Assembly: GCA_944389815.1 (NCBI GenBank)
Contig: CALXNS010000016.1
Coordinates: forward strand, 1-64,000
Direction: 5' to 3'
Origin: an uncultured Victivallis sp.
Lineage (GTDB): Bacteria > Verrucomicrobiota > Lentisphaeria > Victivallales > Victivallaceae
DNA: 64,000 nt
Part shown: piece by piece, positions 1-8,000 of the stretch
Numbering within the stretch: the first letter of the stretch is position 1
How the letters are laid out: every line of letters begins with the position of its first letter
Translations under genes and position numbers: made by a program
The notes under the pieces: generated by a model
Database searches by the model: none
What the model was told of the DNA's origin: nothing
Seen by the model: only the letters and a program-made list of their open reading frames with translations

Positions 1-298
1 AATCCGGAGTGATTTCATGGCTTCCGGTTTCCAACAGAACGCGCGGGGCAATGTCACAATGATCTCCAATATGGATTCGACCCGCGCAGATCAACAATGC
101 CTGATGCCCGATCCATACGTCTTCTCCGATTTCCAGCTCCCCTGCCCCCAGAATGGTCGCCGAAGAACAAACCCGGCTGTTGCTGCCGATTTTTATCCCG
201 CACCAGCGAAGCAGAATCCGCTTCAATTTCCAACATGAGGTCTCCGGCAGCAGTTTCATTATGCCGCGCACGACCCATAATTTCCTTGAATCGATCAC
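1..298 (-). CDS. Hexapeptide-repeat O-acyltransferase, 3'-truncated by window edge
   Basis: The reverse strand, from a GTG at 298 to the window edge, encodes about 99 residues. They contain left-handed beta-helix repeats such as LEIGEDVWIGHQALL and IHIGDHCDIAPRVLLE, typical of the maltose O-acetyltransferase / WcaF / CysE hexapeptide family. Such enzymes transfer acetyl (or other acyl) groups from CoA to sugars during polysaccharide decoration. An in-frame TAA sits directly upstream of the GTG. A GGAGG lies 13 nt upstream, and an internal ATG at 259 is an alternative start. It is the last visible gene of the exopolysaccharide operon. The C-terminal half and the catalytic His context lie outside the window, so donor and acceptor cannot be assigned. 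Confidence 0.75.
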   Translation of the reverse strand, partial: MIDSRKLWVVRGIMKLLPETSCWKLKRILLRWCGIKIGSNSRVCSSATILGAGELEIGEDVWIGHQALLICAGRIHIGDHCDIAPRVLLETGSHEITPD

Positions 299-427
299 GC
301 TTTATCTTTCGCCTCCGAAATTGATGAGCAACTCTTTCGTATGCCGGAATGCGTTTTTCCAATCCGCCCAGCTCCGGGCGAGGCTTTAAAATGAAAAATT
401 ATTATTGTTTATATTAACCTTTTAGTT

Positions 428-1606
428 TCATACATTATAGTTGCGATTTAGTATTACTCCCAACAGAAGCCAGAAATAAAAAAATAAAAAACTTCCAGCT
501 GCAAGAATATACCCCTCGGCCAACATATGTATTAAAAAAAAAGTTATTAAACCAGTTTTAAAAGCAACTTGTAAATTGAACCATTTAATATTTCTATACA
601 GAGCCCCTCCCATTTCCCCCAACAGGAAGCAGAAGGAACAAAATCCCAGAATCCCGGTCATCGATAAAATAGACAGCCAGGAACTTCCGGTCTCCACTCG
701 ACCATTATCGCCCAATGTATTAATTCCCGGCTCAACATCAACGGCACAGAAACCGACTCCCGTAAGCGGATTTTCCTTGAAACTCTCCCAGTGAAGCCGC
801 CAAAGATCTGCACGGGAATCAAAATTCAAGGACTCTTCATTACCGTTTTTCGCCAGCAGTTTCGCATAATACGGTTCCAATGCCGGCGTGAATATGACAA
901 GTGCCAATATGCCGAACAGCGCGATTTTGTATAATTTTGCTTTTCGATTCCGAACATATATGCAATGCAGTACCACAACCCCGACCGCCGTGGCAATGAA
1001 CGCACTTCTGGACGCCGCGCCGAATAAAAGACATACGCTCATGAATAACACGATCAGGAAAAACAGTTTTTTCCCCTTTCCGGAATTCTTCCAATGGTAA
1101 AGCTGGTAAAACATATAAAGCACGGTACAGCCCGAAATCGGCCCCAGCAGCATTGAATGAGTCGTAATGCCGCAAAAATAACCCGAATAAGCATGATAAC
1201 GTGAGATTCCGCAGAATAGCCCCAGGAAAGAAGCGACGATCACCACTGCAAACAGAATGTTGACGGCTCGAAACATGAAAATACGCATCCGGCAAAGTTC
1301 ACGCGAAAATAGAAACGGTCCCAGCAGTCCGGATACGATCACAAACGTCCCCAGACGTTGCCAGGGGGAAAAAAACGCGGGAACCTCATTTGCCACAATA
1401 CTGACCGCACAGGCAAGCCAGAAAAGAATCCCCGCCGGGTTGAACGTGATATGGGCGCGGGAAACCGCCAATCCATAAAGCAGTCCCGCGGCCATTACCA
1501 CGTAATAACCTGACGCCAGGCTCGGCGTCAGGTAAATAACGTTGTTGACCGCGATCAGCGCCAGCAGCCACGCGGCATATTTCAGCTTCGAATTCATTTC
1601 ATTCAT
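428..1606 (-). CDS. O-antigen ligase/polymerase-like membrane protein (Wzy_C family)
   Basis: This 392-aa polytopic membrane protein has roughly 11-12 hydrophobic segments. Its large loop carries the Wzy_C hallmark: SRADLW, then W..F..NPLTGVGF, at about residues 265-290. An Arg-containing GAASRSAF stretch precedes it. Family members ligate or polymerise lipid-linked oligosaccharide on the outer face of the inner membrane. The ATG at 1606 overlaps the TGA of the upstream glycosyltransferase by 8 nt, which suggests translational coupling. Ligase cannot be told from polymerase from sequence alone. The downstream acyltransferase begins after about 130 nt. Confidence 0.8.
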   Translation of the reverse strand: MNEMNSKLKYAAWLLALIAVNNVIYLTPSLASGYYVVMAAGLLYGLAVSRAHITFNPAGILFWLACAVSIVANEVPAFFSPWQRLGTFVIVSGLLGPFLFSRELCRMRIFMFRAVNILFAVVIVASFLGLFCGISRYHAYSGYFCGITTHSMLLGPISGCTVLYMFYQLYHWKNSGKGKKLFFLIVLFMSVCLLFGAASRSAFIATAVGVVVLHCIYVRNRKAKLYKIALFGILALVIFTPALEPYYAKLLAKNGNEESLNFDSRADLWRLHWESFKENPLTGVGFCAVDVEPGINTLGDNGRVETGSSWLSILSMTGILGFCSFCFLLGEMGGALYRNIKWFNLQVAFKTGLITFFLIHMLAEGYILAAGSFLFFYFWLLLGVILNRNYNV

Positions 1607-2768
1607 GTTCGATCAATGGAACGATCTTTCCGGAGACGGCTCCCTGATAAATTTTCTGCAACCGGGAACAGACGGTTTCAAGCGCAAAGATTTCTCTGGT
1701 CGCCTGAAACGCATGTTCACTGCGTGCCCGGAGCGCTTCCGGATGAGCGAGATTCTGAACCAGCTCCTCCACCATTCCCGATTCATCTCCCGCCGCAACG
1801 ACAATCCCGAGCGGTCCCGCCGTCCGATGCAACCGGGCAAGGTCAATCAAACCGCCAGAGGTTTCCATGAATGCCACCGGCACTTTTCGGGAGATCGCCT
1901 CCAGCAAAGTTGTGGGCAACCCTTCTGAAATTGAGGTCATGATGAAACAGCTCAAGTCCTGAAGCAATTCCGGAGCATCGCTTCGATATCCAAGCCAGTG
2001 GAAACGCTTCTCCACGCCGGCTGCAACCACTATTTTTTGCAGCTTTTCCAGATAAACCTCTTCTCCGGAACCGCAGACCATCGCATGGACTTCCGGCATA
2101 CGTTTCAGTACGCCGCACATAATGCGAACAAATGCCGGGGGATTTTTCACTTCACAGATACGGCACACCGTTCCGATCACCGGAGTCGATGCATCCACCC
2201 CGAGAAGTCGCTGCAGTTTATGAGCGGGAACTTCCGGAGGCGAAAAATCTATCGGATTATATACGACACAGCTTTCTGCGCTCCCATGGTAAAACTCCCG
2301 AACCCCCTGAGAGATGAAAATCTCCCGCTTCACATTCAACGGGAAACGACGGACAAGCCAGTCGGAAATACGCCGTCTGAAAGAGGGTTTTCGGGCTGGA
2401 AACAAATCCTCCGTCACGATGCCGTGTCGGGTCGTCACTACCGGAATATGCCGATAAAAGATCGACAACATCACCTGTATCCAGAATGCAACGACATGCG
2501 CATGAATGACATCAGGTTTGAATTCCCGTAAAACGCCAACAATCCGCCCCAAAATCCGGATCGAGTGCCCGTTGGCGCCCCCGATTACGAAAACCCGGAC
2601 ATCCGCCTGACGCAATGCCGTGGACAAATCTCCTTCGCCGCCGGCAATGCAGACCGCGACTTCCACTCCATACGACGGATTGCGGACAAAAAATGAACTG
2701 ATGTTCAAAATATGTCTGGCGATTCCATCCGCCAGCGTATTATCACGAATCAGAAAAAGTACACGCAT
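1599..2768 (-). CDS. Glycosyltransferase family 4
   Basis: This 389-aa GT-B glycosyltransferase starts with MRVLFLIRDN. The N-terminal Rossmann half carries the acceptor-side motif PDVIHAHVVAFW. The C-terminal donor-binding half has IGTVCRICEVKNP and an E-x7-E type motif, SEGLPTTLLEA. It should add a sugar to the growing repeat unit at the cytoplasmic membrane face. I chose the ATG at 2768 because the family core begins there. An in-frame TTG at 2801 would add 11 atypical residues. It lies 54 nt downstream of another GT4 gene and overlaps the O-antigen ligase-like gene by 8 nt. Donor sugar unknown. Confidence 0.85.
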   Translation of the reverse strand: MRVLFLIRDNTLADGIARHILNISSFFVRNPSYGVEVAVCIAGGEGDLSTALRQADVRVFVIGGANGHSIRILGRIVGVLREFKPDVIHAHVVAFWIQVMLSIFYRHIPVVTTRHGIVTEDLFPARKPSFRRRISDWLVRRFPLNVKREIFISQGVREFYHGSAESCVVYNPIDFSPPEVPAHKLQRLLGVDASTPVIGTVCRICEVKNPPAFVRIMCGVLKRMPEVHAMVCGSGEEVYLEKLQKIVVAAGVEKRFHWLGYRSDAPELLQDLSCFIMTSISEGLPTTLLEAISRKVPVAFMETSGGLIDLARLHRTAGPLGIVVAAGDESGMVEELVQNLAHPEALRARSEHAFQATREIFALETVCSRLQKIYQGAVSGKIVPLIEHE

Positions 2769-2822
2769 CGCTTCAATATTATCATTCAGAAAAATTTTCA
2801 ATCACCGAACTGCCCTGGATCA

Positions 2823-3983
2823 CTACTGTTTCAATATCCCAAGCAGTCCTGCCAGGCAATTCTCCGGCGCAAACGCCGTTTCCAGCTTTCGACGCGCCTC
2901 TGCACCATATCGATTCCTCAACTCCCGGTCATCAAGCAACCGTTGAATCAGCGCCGTTTTATTGTCCTCATCCGTGACAAAAACGCAACTTGCCTCTGAA
3001 ATCGGAATGCCTTCGAATCCCTTTGCCGTTCCGACGACGCATTTCCCGTTCATCATCGCCTCGACATTTTTCACCTTGATGCCGCTGCCCTTGACCAATG
3101 TCCCGATCGCCAGTTTGCTTTGCGCATAAAGTTCCTTTACGTCTTCTACAAAACCCAGCAATGCAATCTGTTCCGGCCACCGGTCAAACAAGGAGCGGCA
3201 ATATGCACTTCCCGATAACGCTCCGGCCACCGCGATTCTGGGAAAATGCGGCAGCCGCATTGCGATTCGATCGATGAAGTATTTTAACCCCAGCTCATTT
3301 TGCAGACTGTTGCCCGCAATCATGACAAAATCATAACGCGTATCATCGACATCCGTCTCCCGGGGGGATACCGGCGTAAGCGGAAGACCGATTTTTACAA
3401 CTTTTTCCATCGGAAATCCGGATTTTTTCAGGATGTCGCACTCATAATCCGCCAACACCGCCACATGACCAAATTTACGCAGACAATGCAATTCACTCTT
3501 TCGGAGCAGATATTCCTGAATCGCTCTCAACACGCGGTTTTCAATCTTGGAAAAACTCATCGACCGAAAGAATTGCAGATCGTGTGTGATGACCGTCGTC
3601 TTCCGCAGCGCCGCGCCCGGAATCATCAAATGCCAATGTATGTAATTGAGCAGAATATGATCAAGTTGTGGAAACCATTTCCGTAACCGGAACCGGAAAT
3701 ACAGGGCGTAAACCAGCCCTTGAATCACCGGAATTCCACTCTTGCCGAAAACATAATTCAACCCATGAAGTAATTTCGAGCTGGTCGGCGCCGGCAGGAC
3801 AAGCAAATCATTGCAGATTGTCCGATAAAGTTCCCGATCGATTTTCCGGTCACTCACCAGAACCAGGCTCACATGGAATTCCGCATCCCGAGCCAGATAC
3901 GTGAGGATCTCCCTGGTCAGGCGTTTGTTGCCCTCGTCGGTCGGAAACAAATCTCCATAAAAGAAAATTCCGATTTTTTTCAT
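2823..3983 (-). CDS. Glycosyltransferase, GT4-like
   Basis: This 386-aa GT-B enzyme starts MKKIGIFFYGDLFPTDEG at an ATG. The C-terminal half contains the nucleotide-sugar region GSGIKVKNVEAMMNGKCVV, typical of the Glyco_trans_1_4 group, where GSG.K..EA contacts the donor. The N-terminal half includes TTVITHDLQFFR and a VLADYECDILKK segment typical of the GT4 acceptor domain. It sits between the flippase (43 nt upstream) and another GT4 gene, so it most likely builds the exopolysaccharide repeat unit. Substrate not deducible. Confidence 0.83.
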   Translation of the reverse strand: MKKIGIFFYGDLFPTDEGNKRLTREILTYLARDAEFHVSLVLVSDRKIDRELYRTICNDLLVLPAPTSSKLLHGLNYVFGKSGIPVIQGLVYALYFRFRLRKWFPQLDHILLNYIHWHLMIPGAALRKTTVITHDLQFFRSMSFSKIENRVLRAIQEYLLRKSELHCLRKFGHVAVLADYECDILKKSGFPMEKVVKIGLPLTPVSPRETDVDDTRYDFVMIAGNSLQNELGLKYFIDRIAMRLPHFPRIAVAGALSGSAYCRSLFDRWPEQIALLGFVEDVKELYAQSKLAIGTLVKGSGIKVKNVEAMMNGKCVVGTAKGFEGIPISEASCVFVTDEDNKTALIQRLLDDRELRNRYGAEARRKLETAFAPENCLAGLLGILKQ

Positions 3984-4026
3984 TGATGAAACTATCTTTG
4001 CTTTGAACGCTTCTCTCTGGTTTCCA

Positions 4027-5580
4027 TCAGCGCCGCCAGGTTGTGACAGCGTAAATGCGCGGGAGCAGTTTCGCTTTTGCCTTTTCCCGGAGAAAACTTC
4101 GTTCCTCCGTACTCAATCCCAGCAGCCAGATAAAACCGAGGGTCATGAATGGAAAAATCAGCCACGCCAGAAACAACCCGGACAAATCCCCGGGAAAACA
4201 GCGGTTCAGCAGAAAACTGAATGCGGCTGTCGGAACAACTACCTTCACCATCGGAATCCCGACCCCCGTCAGCCAGAGTCTCGGCGAAATCCCCTGCAGA
4301 CGTCGTACCCACCAGATTCGGCCCAGGGCACAGGCCAGTGTCGTTATCAACATCCCCCCCACGGTCATGACCACTCCGGCGCCACAATAATGCAGCACCC
4401 AGGACAATGGCAGGGTCAACAGCAGAAATCCACCCAGCATTGCCTGATAACCGGCGATTCTGCCGTATGCATTGACCATCACCATGTAGCCGGAAGTCAA
4501 TTTTTCAATAAAAAACATTCCAAGTACAATCCAGCATAATTCCGCTGTGAACGGCGGAGGATTGCGAAGCCATAATTTCAGCAGTTGATCCAGACGGACC
4601 AGCAACGGCACCAGTACCAGCAGCGATAAAAACATCGAGTATTTGCTGGCCAGAAGCGAAAGTTGCAGCACTCGTTTCTTCTCCCCGCGTCCGGCGGAAG
4701 CCGTGATCTCCGGCGCGATCGCTCCGAACAATCCGGCGGAAACCTGTTCCGTCTGCCCCCCGATCTGATTGGCGATGCCGAATGCGGCATTTACTTTGGC
4801 TCCCCAGAAAATGTTGACCAGAAAAATCATCCCCTGGGAACGCCCCAGATTTCCCAGCACACCGAACAATGACCAGCCGGCAAAAGAAAGCAGTTCCCGA
4901 ATCCGGCGCGGATGAAACCAATAGGCAAAACGAATCCGGCACTCCGGAAAAAACAATTCCGCACGCAATATCTGTACTCCGTTCCCGATGAAGTTGATCG
5001 CAAGCAACCCCGCGCTGTACAGAAGAAAACGGTTCCATGATGCATACAGAAGCCACAACGCAAGAGCCGCATTCAATATGGACGTCCCCACCGCAAACAG
5101 GGAAAGTTCAAAAATACGCTGCCTCGCAATATAGGTGCTTATGAAAGGAACGCTCGCTATATGCAACGTGGTCATGCCGAGCACACAGAAAAACGACAAC
5201 ACACAATCTCTCATCCGCTCCGGCGGAATATTGAGCACATGAAAAATCATCCAGAGCCCGAACGGAATTCCCACCACCAGAATCAACACGGCAAAAAACA
5301 GATGAATGCACAATGCGGAATTGAACCACAATTGAACACTCCGGAGACGTCCCTGCCCCATCGCATAGGAAAAGTGCCGCTGCACACTGCCGGCCAGGGT
5401 GTTGCTGATAAACGCCAGAAAACCGGTTATCCCGCCGATGACGGCGAACAATCCGAAATCCACCTCTCCCAGTCCGAGAAAAATCCAGCGGCTGGAAAGC
5501 AAACCAAGCGCGGCACAGAAAACCAATCGGCCATAACTGGCCAGGGCGTTGACCAGCATGGTCATGTTGCGCGACATCAT
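4027..5580 (-). CDS. Wzx-type polysaccharide flippase (MOP/MATE superfamily)
   Basis: This 517-aa integral membrane protein has about 12-14 hydrophobic helices along its whole length. The N-terminus (MMSRNMTMLVNALASYGRLV) and the following LGLLSSRWIFLGLGEVDFGLF segment match the polysaccharide biosynthesis/flippase class. Such proteins move undecaprenyl-linked repeat units across the inner membrane for Wzy-dependent assembly. Together with the ligase/polymerase-like gene this makes a Wzx/Wzy-type pathway likely. It follows a GT4 gene by 18 nt and precedes another by 43 nt. The second Met (5577) is an equally possible start. Confidence 0.85.
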   Translation of the reverse strand: MMSRNMTMLVNALASYGRLVFCAALGLLSSRWIFLGLGEVDFGLFAVIGGITGFLAFISNTLAGSVQRHFSYAMGQGRLRSVQLWFNSALCIHLFFAVLILVVGIPFGLWMIFHVLNIPPERMRDCVLSFFCVLGMTTLHIASVPFISTYIARQRIFELSLFAVGTSILNAALALWLLYASWNRFLLYSAGLLAINFIGNGVQILRAELFFPECRIRFAYWFHPRRIRELLSFAGWSLFGVLGNLGRSQGMIFLVNIFWGAKVNAAFGIANQIGGQTEQVSAGLFGAIAPEITASAGRGEKKRVLQLSLLASKYSMFLSLLVLVPLLVRLDQLLKLWLRNPPPFTAELCWIVLGMFFIEKLTSGYMVMVNAYGRIAGYQAMLGGFLLLTLPLSWVLHYCGAGVVMTVGGMLITTLACALGRIWWVRRLQGISPRLWLTGVGIPMVKVVVPTAAFSFLLNRCFPGDLSGLFLAWLIFPFMTLGFIWLLGLSTEERSFLREKAKAKLLPRIYAVTTWRR

Positions 5581-5598
5581 TTCTGAACCTCGACGCTG

Positions 5599-6750
5599 TT
5601 AACGCTCAACCGCACGAATCAGCGCCTCCACGCTGTCGGAAAAGAGTTTGAAATTGAACTCCGCCTGAACGGCCGCCATACCCGCCGATTCCAGACGGTG
5701 ACGCTCCGGTTCATTTTCCAGCAGGGAAACGGCCTGCTTCAGGAAAGCGTCCGCATCTTCCGCCACCAGCAGACCGTTCTGAAGCAATTTCGAATCCTTC
5801 AAACCACGCACGGCAAAAGGCGTACACAGACAAACCCGGCCCATTCGCAGCGACTCAAGAACCTTGATGCAGGTTCCACTGCCGGAATAAATCGGCGCCA
5901 CCGAAAACAACGCATTCCGGTATTCCTCTTCCAGATCTTCGACGAATCCCGGAATCTCCACATTCGGATACGCACTCCACCTTTCCTGAAAGCGTAACGG
6001 CAGTTCCCGCCCGATAATCCGATAACGCAATTGAGGATAATTCCGGTGCAACGTCGGCCATACTTCGGTCAGAAAAGTATCAATTCCCTCGTAATTGGCC
6101 GGATAACCGAGATACCCGACACTGATGATCTGCGGTCGGGAACGATCCGATGGAGAATATTCCCGTTCCGGTTCCCGCGGCAGGTTGGGCAGCCAGCCCT
6201 TGGGGATTGCGGGCAGAGACGACAACTGTTCCGCATTGGCAATCCAGAGACCCGCAGATTTCCGGAATATCGCATCCTGCCAACGCCGAACCAGCATACG
6301 CAGAAATGCCGGCATTCGACATTGCGAGGCATATATCGTCTGAAAACTCTCCAGCGGCAGATCATCGACATCCAGCAACAGCGGGGCAACCTGCCAGGCG
6401 CGCGTATAGACCGCCCAGGCGGCATACCTGCAAACCACATAATCGAATTTCACCCCGGGCCAGAGTTGCGCCAGCTGCGGAAGAATCCCGCCCGATGGAC
6501 AGTGCAGAAACGGAACCTCACGGGACAGCAGTCGATCCAGAAACCATGTCGGCGAATAACGTTTCATCGGACACACCCAGGCGATGTTCCATTCGGCATC
6601 CTGTTTCTCCAGAAAAGTCCCACCCACCGGAATGAGTGTGTACACACGTCCCTCCCGCCGGAGAGCCTCATACAGAAAATTGGTGCGCTGCGCCCCGCCG
6701 GCGGAGAGATCCCGGGGATCTCCCGGGGCTATGAGTAAAATATTTTTCAC
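5599..6750 (-). CDS. Glycosyltransferase, GT4-like
   Basis: This 383-aa GT-B glycosyltransferase begins with MKNILLIAPGDPRDLSAGGA, where the glycine-rich loop is the expected acceptor-domain loop. Residues near 290-310 carry SGSGTCIKVLESLRMGRV, the donor-binding EA-type motif. The start codon is GTG at 6750. Its TG is shared with the stop codon of the upstream pyruvyl transferase (GTGA overlap), so translation is probably coupled. It belongs to the exopolysaccharide operon and should elongate the repeat unit. Substrate unknown. Confidence 0.85.
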   Translation of the reverse strand: MKNILLIAPGDPRDLSAGGAQRTNFLYEALRREGRVYTLIPVGGTFLEKQDAEWNIAWVCPMKRYSPTWFLDRLLSREVPFLHCPSGGILPQLAQLWPGVKFDYVVCRYAAWAVYTRAWQVAPLLLDVDDLPLESFQTIYASQCRMPAFLRMLVRRWQDAIFRKSAGLWIANAEQLSSLPAIPKGWLPNLPREPEREYSPSDRSRPQIISVGYLGYPANYEGIDTFLTEVWPTLHRNYPQLRYRIIGRELPLRFQERWSAYPNVEIPGFVEDLEEEYRNALFSVAPIYSGSGTCIKVLESLRMGRVCLCTPFAVRGLKDSKLLQNGLLVAEDADAFLKQAVSLLENEPERHRLESAGMAAVQAEFNFKLFSDSVEALIRAVER

Positions 6751-8000
6751 TGAAAATCAAAATTCCTTTCCGCCAATTGCAGAACTCCGGGAAGATTTTC
6801 CCGGACTTTCTCCTTCAAGGTCGGTATCTGTTCCAGAAAATTTCCGATTCCTCTTCTGATCTCTTCCGTGTTGTCATCCGACGGGATCGGGAAGAGGCAG
6901 GTCTCAGGAAGTTGGAAATGTGCCAGAAGTCCATTGAATTTGCCCTGATATCCAAAACCGGCGGCGGGAATTCCCTGAGACAGAGCGGCGATTCCCAGAT
7001 GCATCCGCGCCGTAATCAATGCATCCGCCTCTTTGACCACGCCCTTCAGTTCTCCCGCCGACAACGGCGCGGACATATGGAAAACCCGTTCAGGAAATCG
7101 CCGGGACAAACATTCATACAACGGCCCCAGACAGCGGTTGTCGCCGATCCGCTCCCGGAAATCATGGGCGATCAACAGAATGTTCCATGTATGCTCTTCC
7201 AATATTTTCTCCAGCAGCACGGCCAGCAGACGAATTTGTTTATCGATGGCGGCGTCTGAAAGATTGCGCGAAAGCATCGGATGATAATTGAATGCAAGAA
7301 TCGGATTTGCGCTTTTCCGTTTCCATCTCAAAACTTCATCATATTCCGGAAATCCGGTTTCCGGTTGCAGCAGAAAGGCCGTATCCGCGGTCAGACAGCT
7401 CCGCCGACCGGTCAGACGGTCAAAACGCTCCTGCGAATTCCGGTCGCGTAAATTGAAACGGAAATCCGCACTCGCGCAGCGGATCCCCCGCAGAACCGCC
7501 GACGACGGCACGGCATTGAAACTGAATCCGAGCAACGTTGTCGCAATATGGCGGCGGCGAAGCAAATCCGCGCTCGCCAGCAGAATCAACGACACTTCCG
7601 GAGCATAGTAACCGTCCATGACATCCGCTCCAAGTATCACGCACCGTTCCGGCCGTATCTCCTCGGCCGCACGAATCACATTCCGCAGCGGTTCCCGCCC
7701 GGCCCAGACATTCAAAGCCGTCCAGCCGCGCGCCTCAACTGCCCGGGCCGCCGAATCCGAAGCGGTGATCACGAAAATTTCATCTTGCGGAAAACGCTGC
7801 GCCACGACACGGATCATCGCGTCGTCTCCGCGGGAACCGAAAACACTCCAGGGATCGCAGGCAATCAGCAACAATCTTCCCGGCTGTACCGGCAACGGGA
7901 CGGAACCGATGCGCAACTCTCTCCATTGGCGGAACAACCGTCGTATCCGCAGATAATTTGAAATTCTCCGCCGGATCGTTCTGATGATATTGTCGTTCAT
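6747..8000 (-). CDS. Polysaccharide pyruvyl transferase family protein (CsaB/WcaK-like)
   Basis: This 417-aa protein matches the polysaccharide pyruvyl transferase fold. It has the N-terminal SVFGSRGDDAMI loop, CVILGADVMDGYY, a central RDRNSQERFD segment, and a C-terminal ARMHLGIAALSQGIPAAGFGYQGK donor-binding stretch. Members add a pyruvate ketal to a sugar residue, giving the polymer negative charge. The in-frame reading extends upstream to 8144, but the ATG at 8000 is preferred. It overlaps the stop of the upstream SUMF1-domain gene by 4 nt (ATGA), while the extension lies inside that gene and looks unlike the family. The next gene starts within its stop codon. Confidence 0.85.
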   Translation of the reverse strand: MNDNIIRTIRRRISNYLRIRRLFRQWRELRIGSVPLPVQPGRLLLIACDPWSVFGSRGDDAMIRVVAQRFPQDEIFVITASDSAARAVEARGWTALNVWAGREPLRNVIRAAEEIRPERCVILGADVMDGYYAPEVSLILLASADLLRRRHIATTLLGFSFNAVPSSAVLRGIRCASADFRFNLRDRNSQERFDRLTGRRSCLTADTAFLLQPETGFPEYDEVLRWKRKSANPILAFNYHPMLSRNLSDAAIDKQIRLLAVLLEKILEEHTWNILLIAHDFRERIGDNRCLGPLYECLSRRFPERVFHMSAPLSAGELKGVVKEADALITARMHLGIAALSQGIPAAGFGYQGKFNGLLAHFQLPETCLFPIPSDDNTEEIRRGIGNFLEQIPTLKEKVRENLPGVLQLAERNFDFQ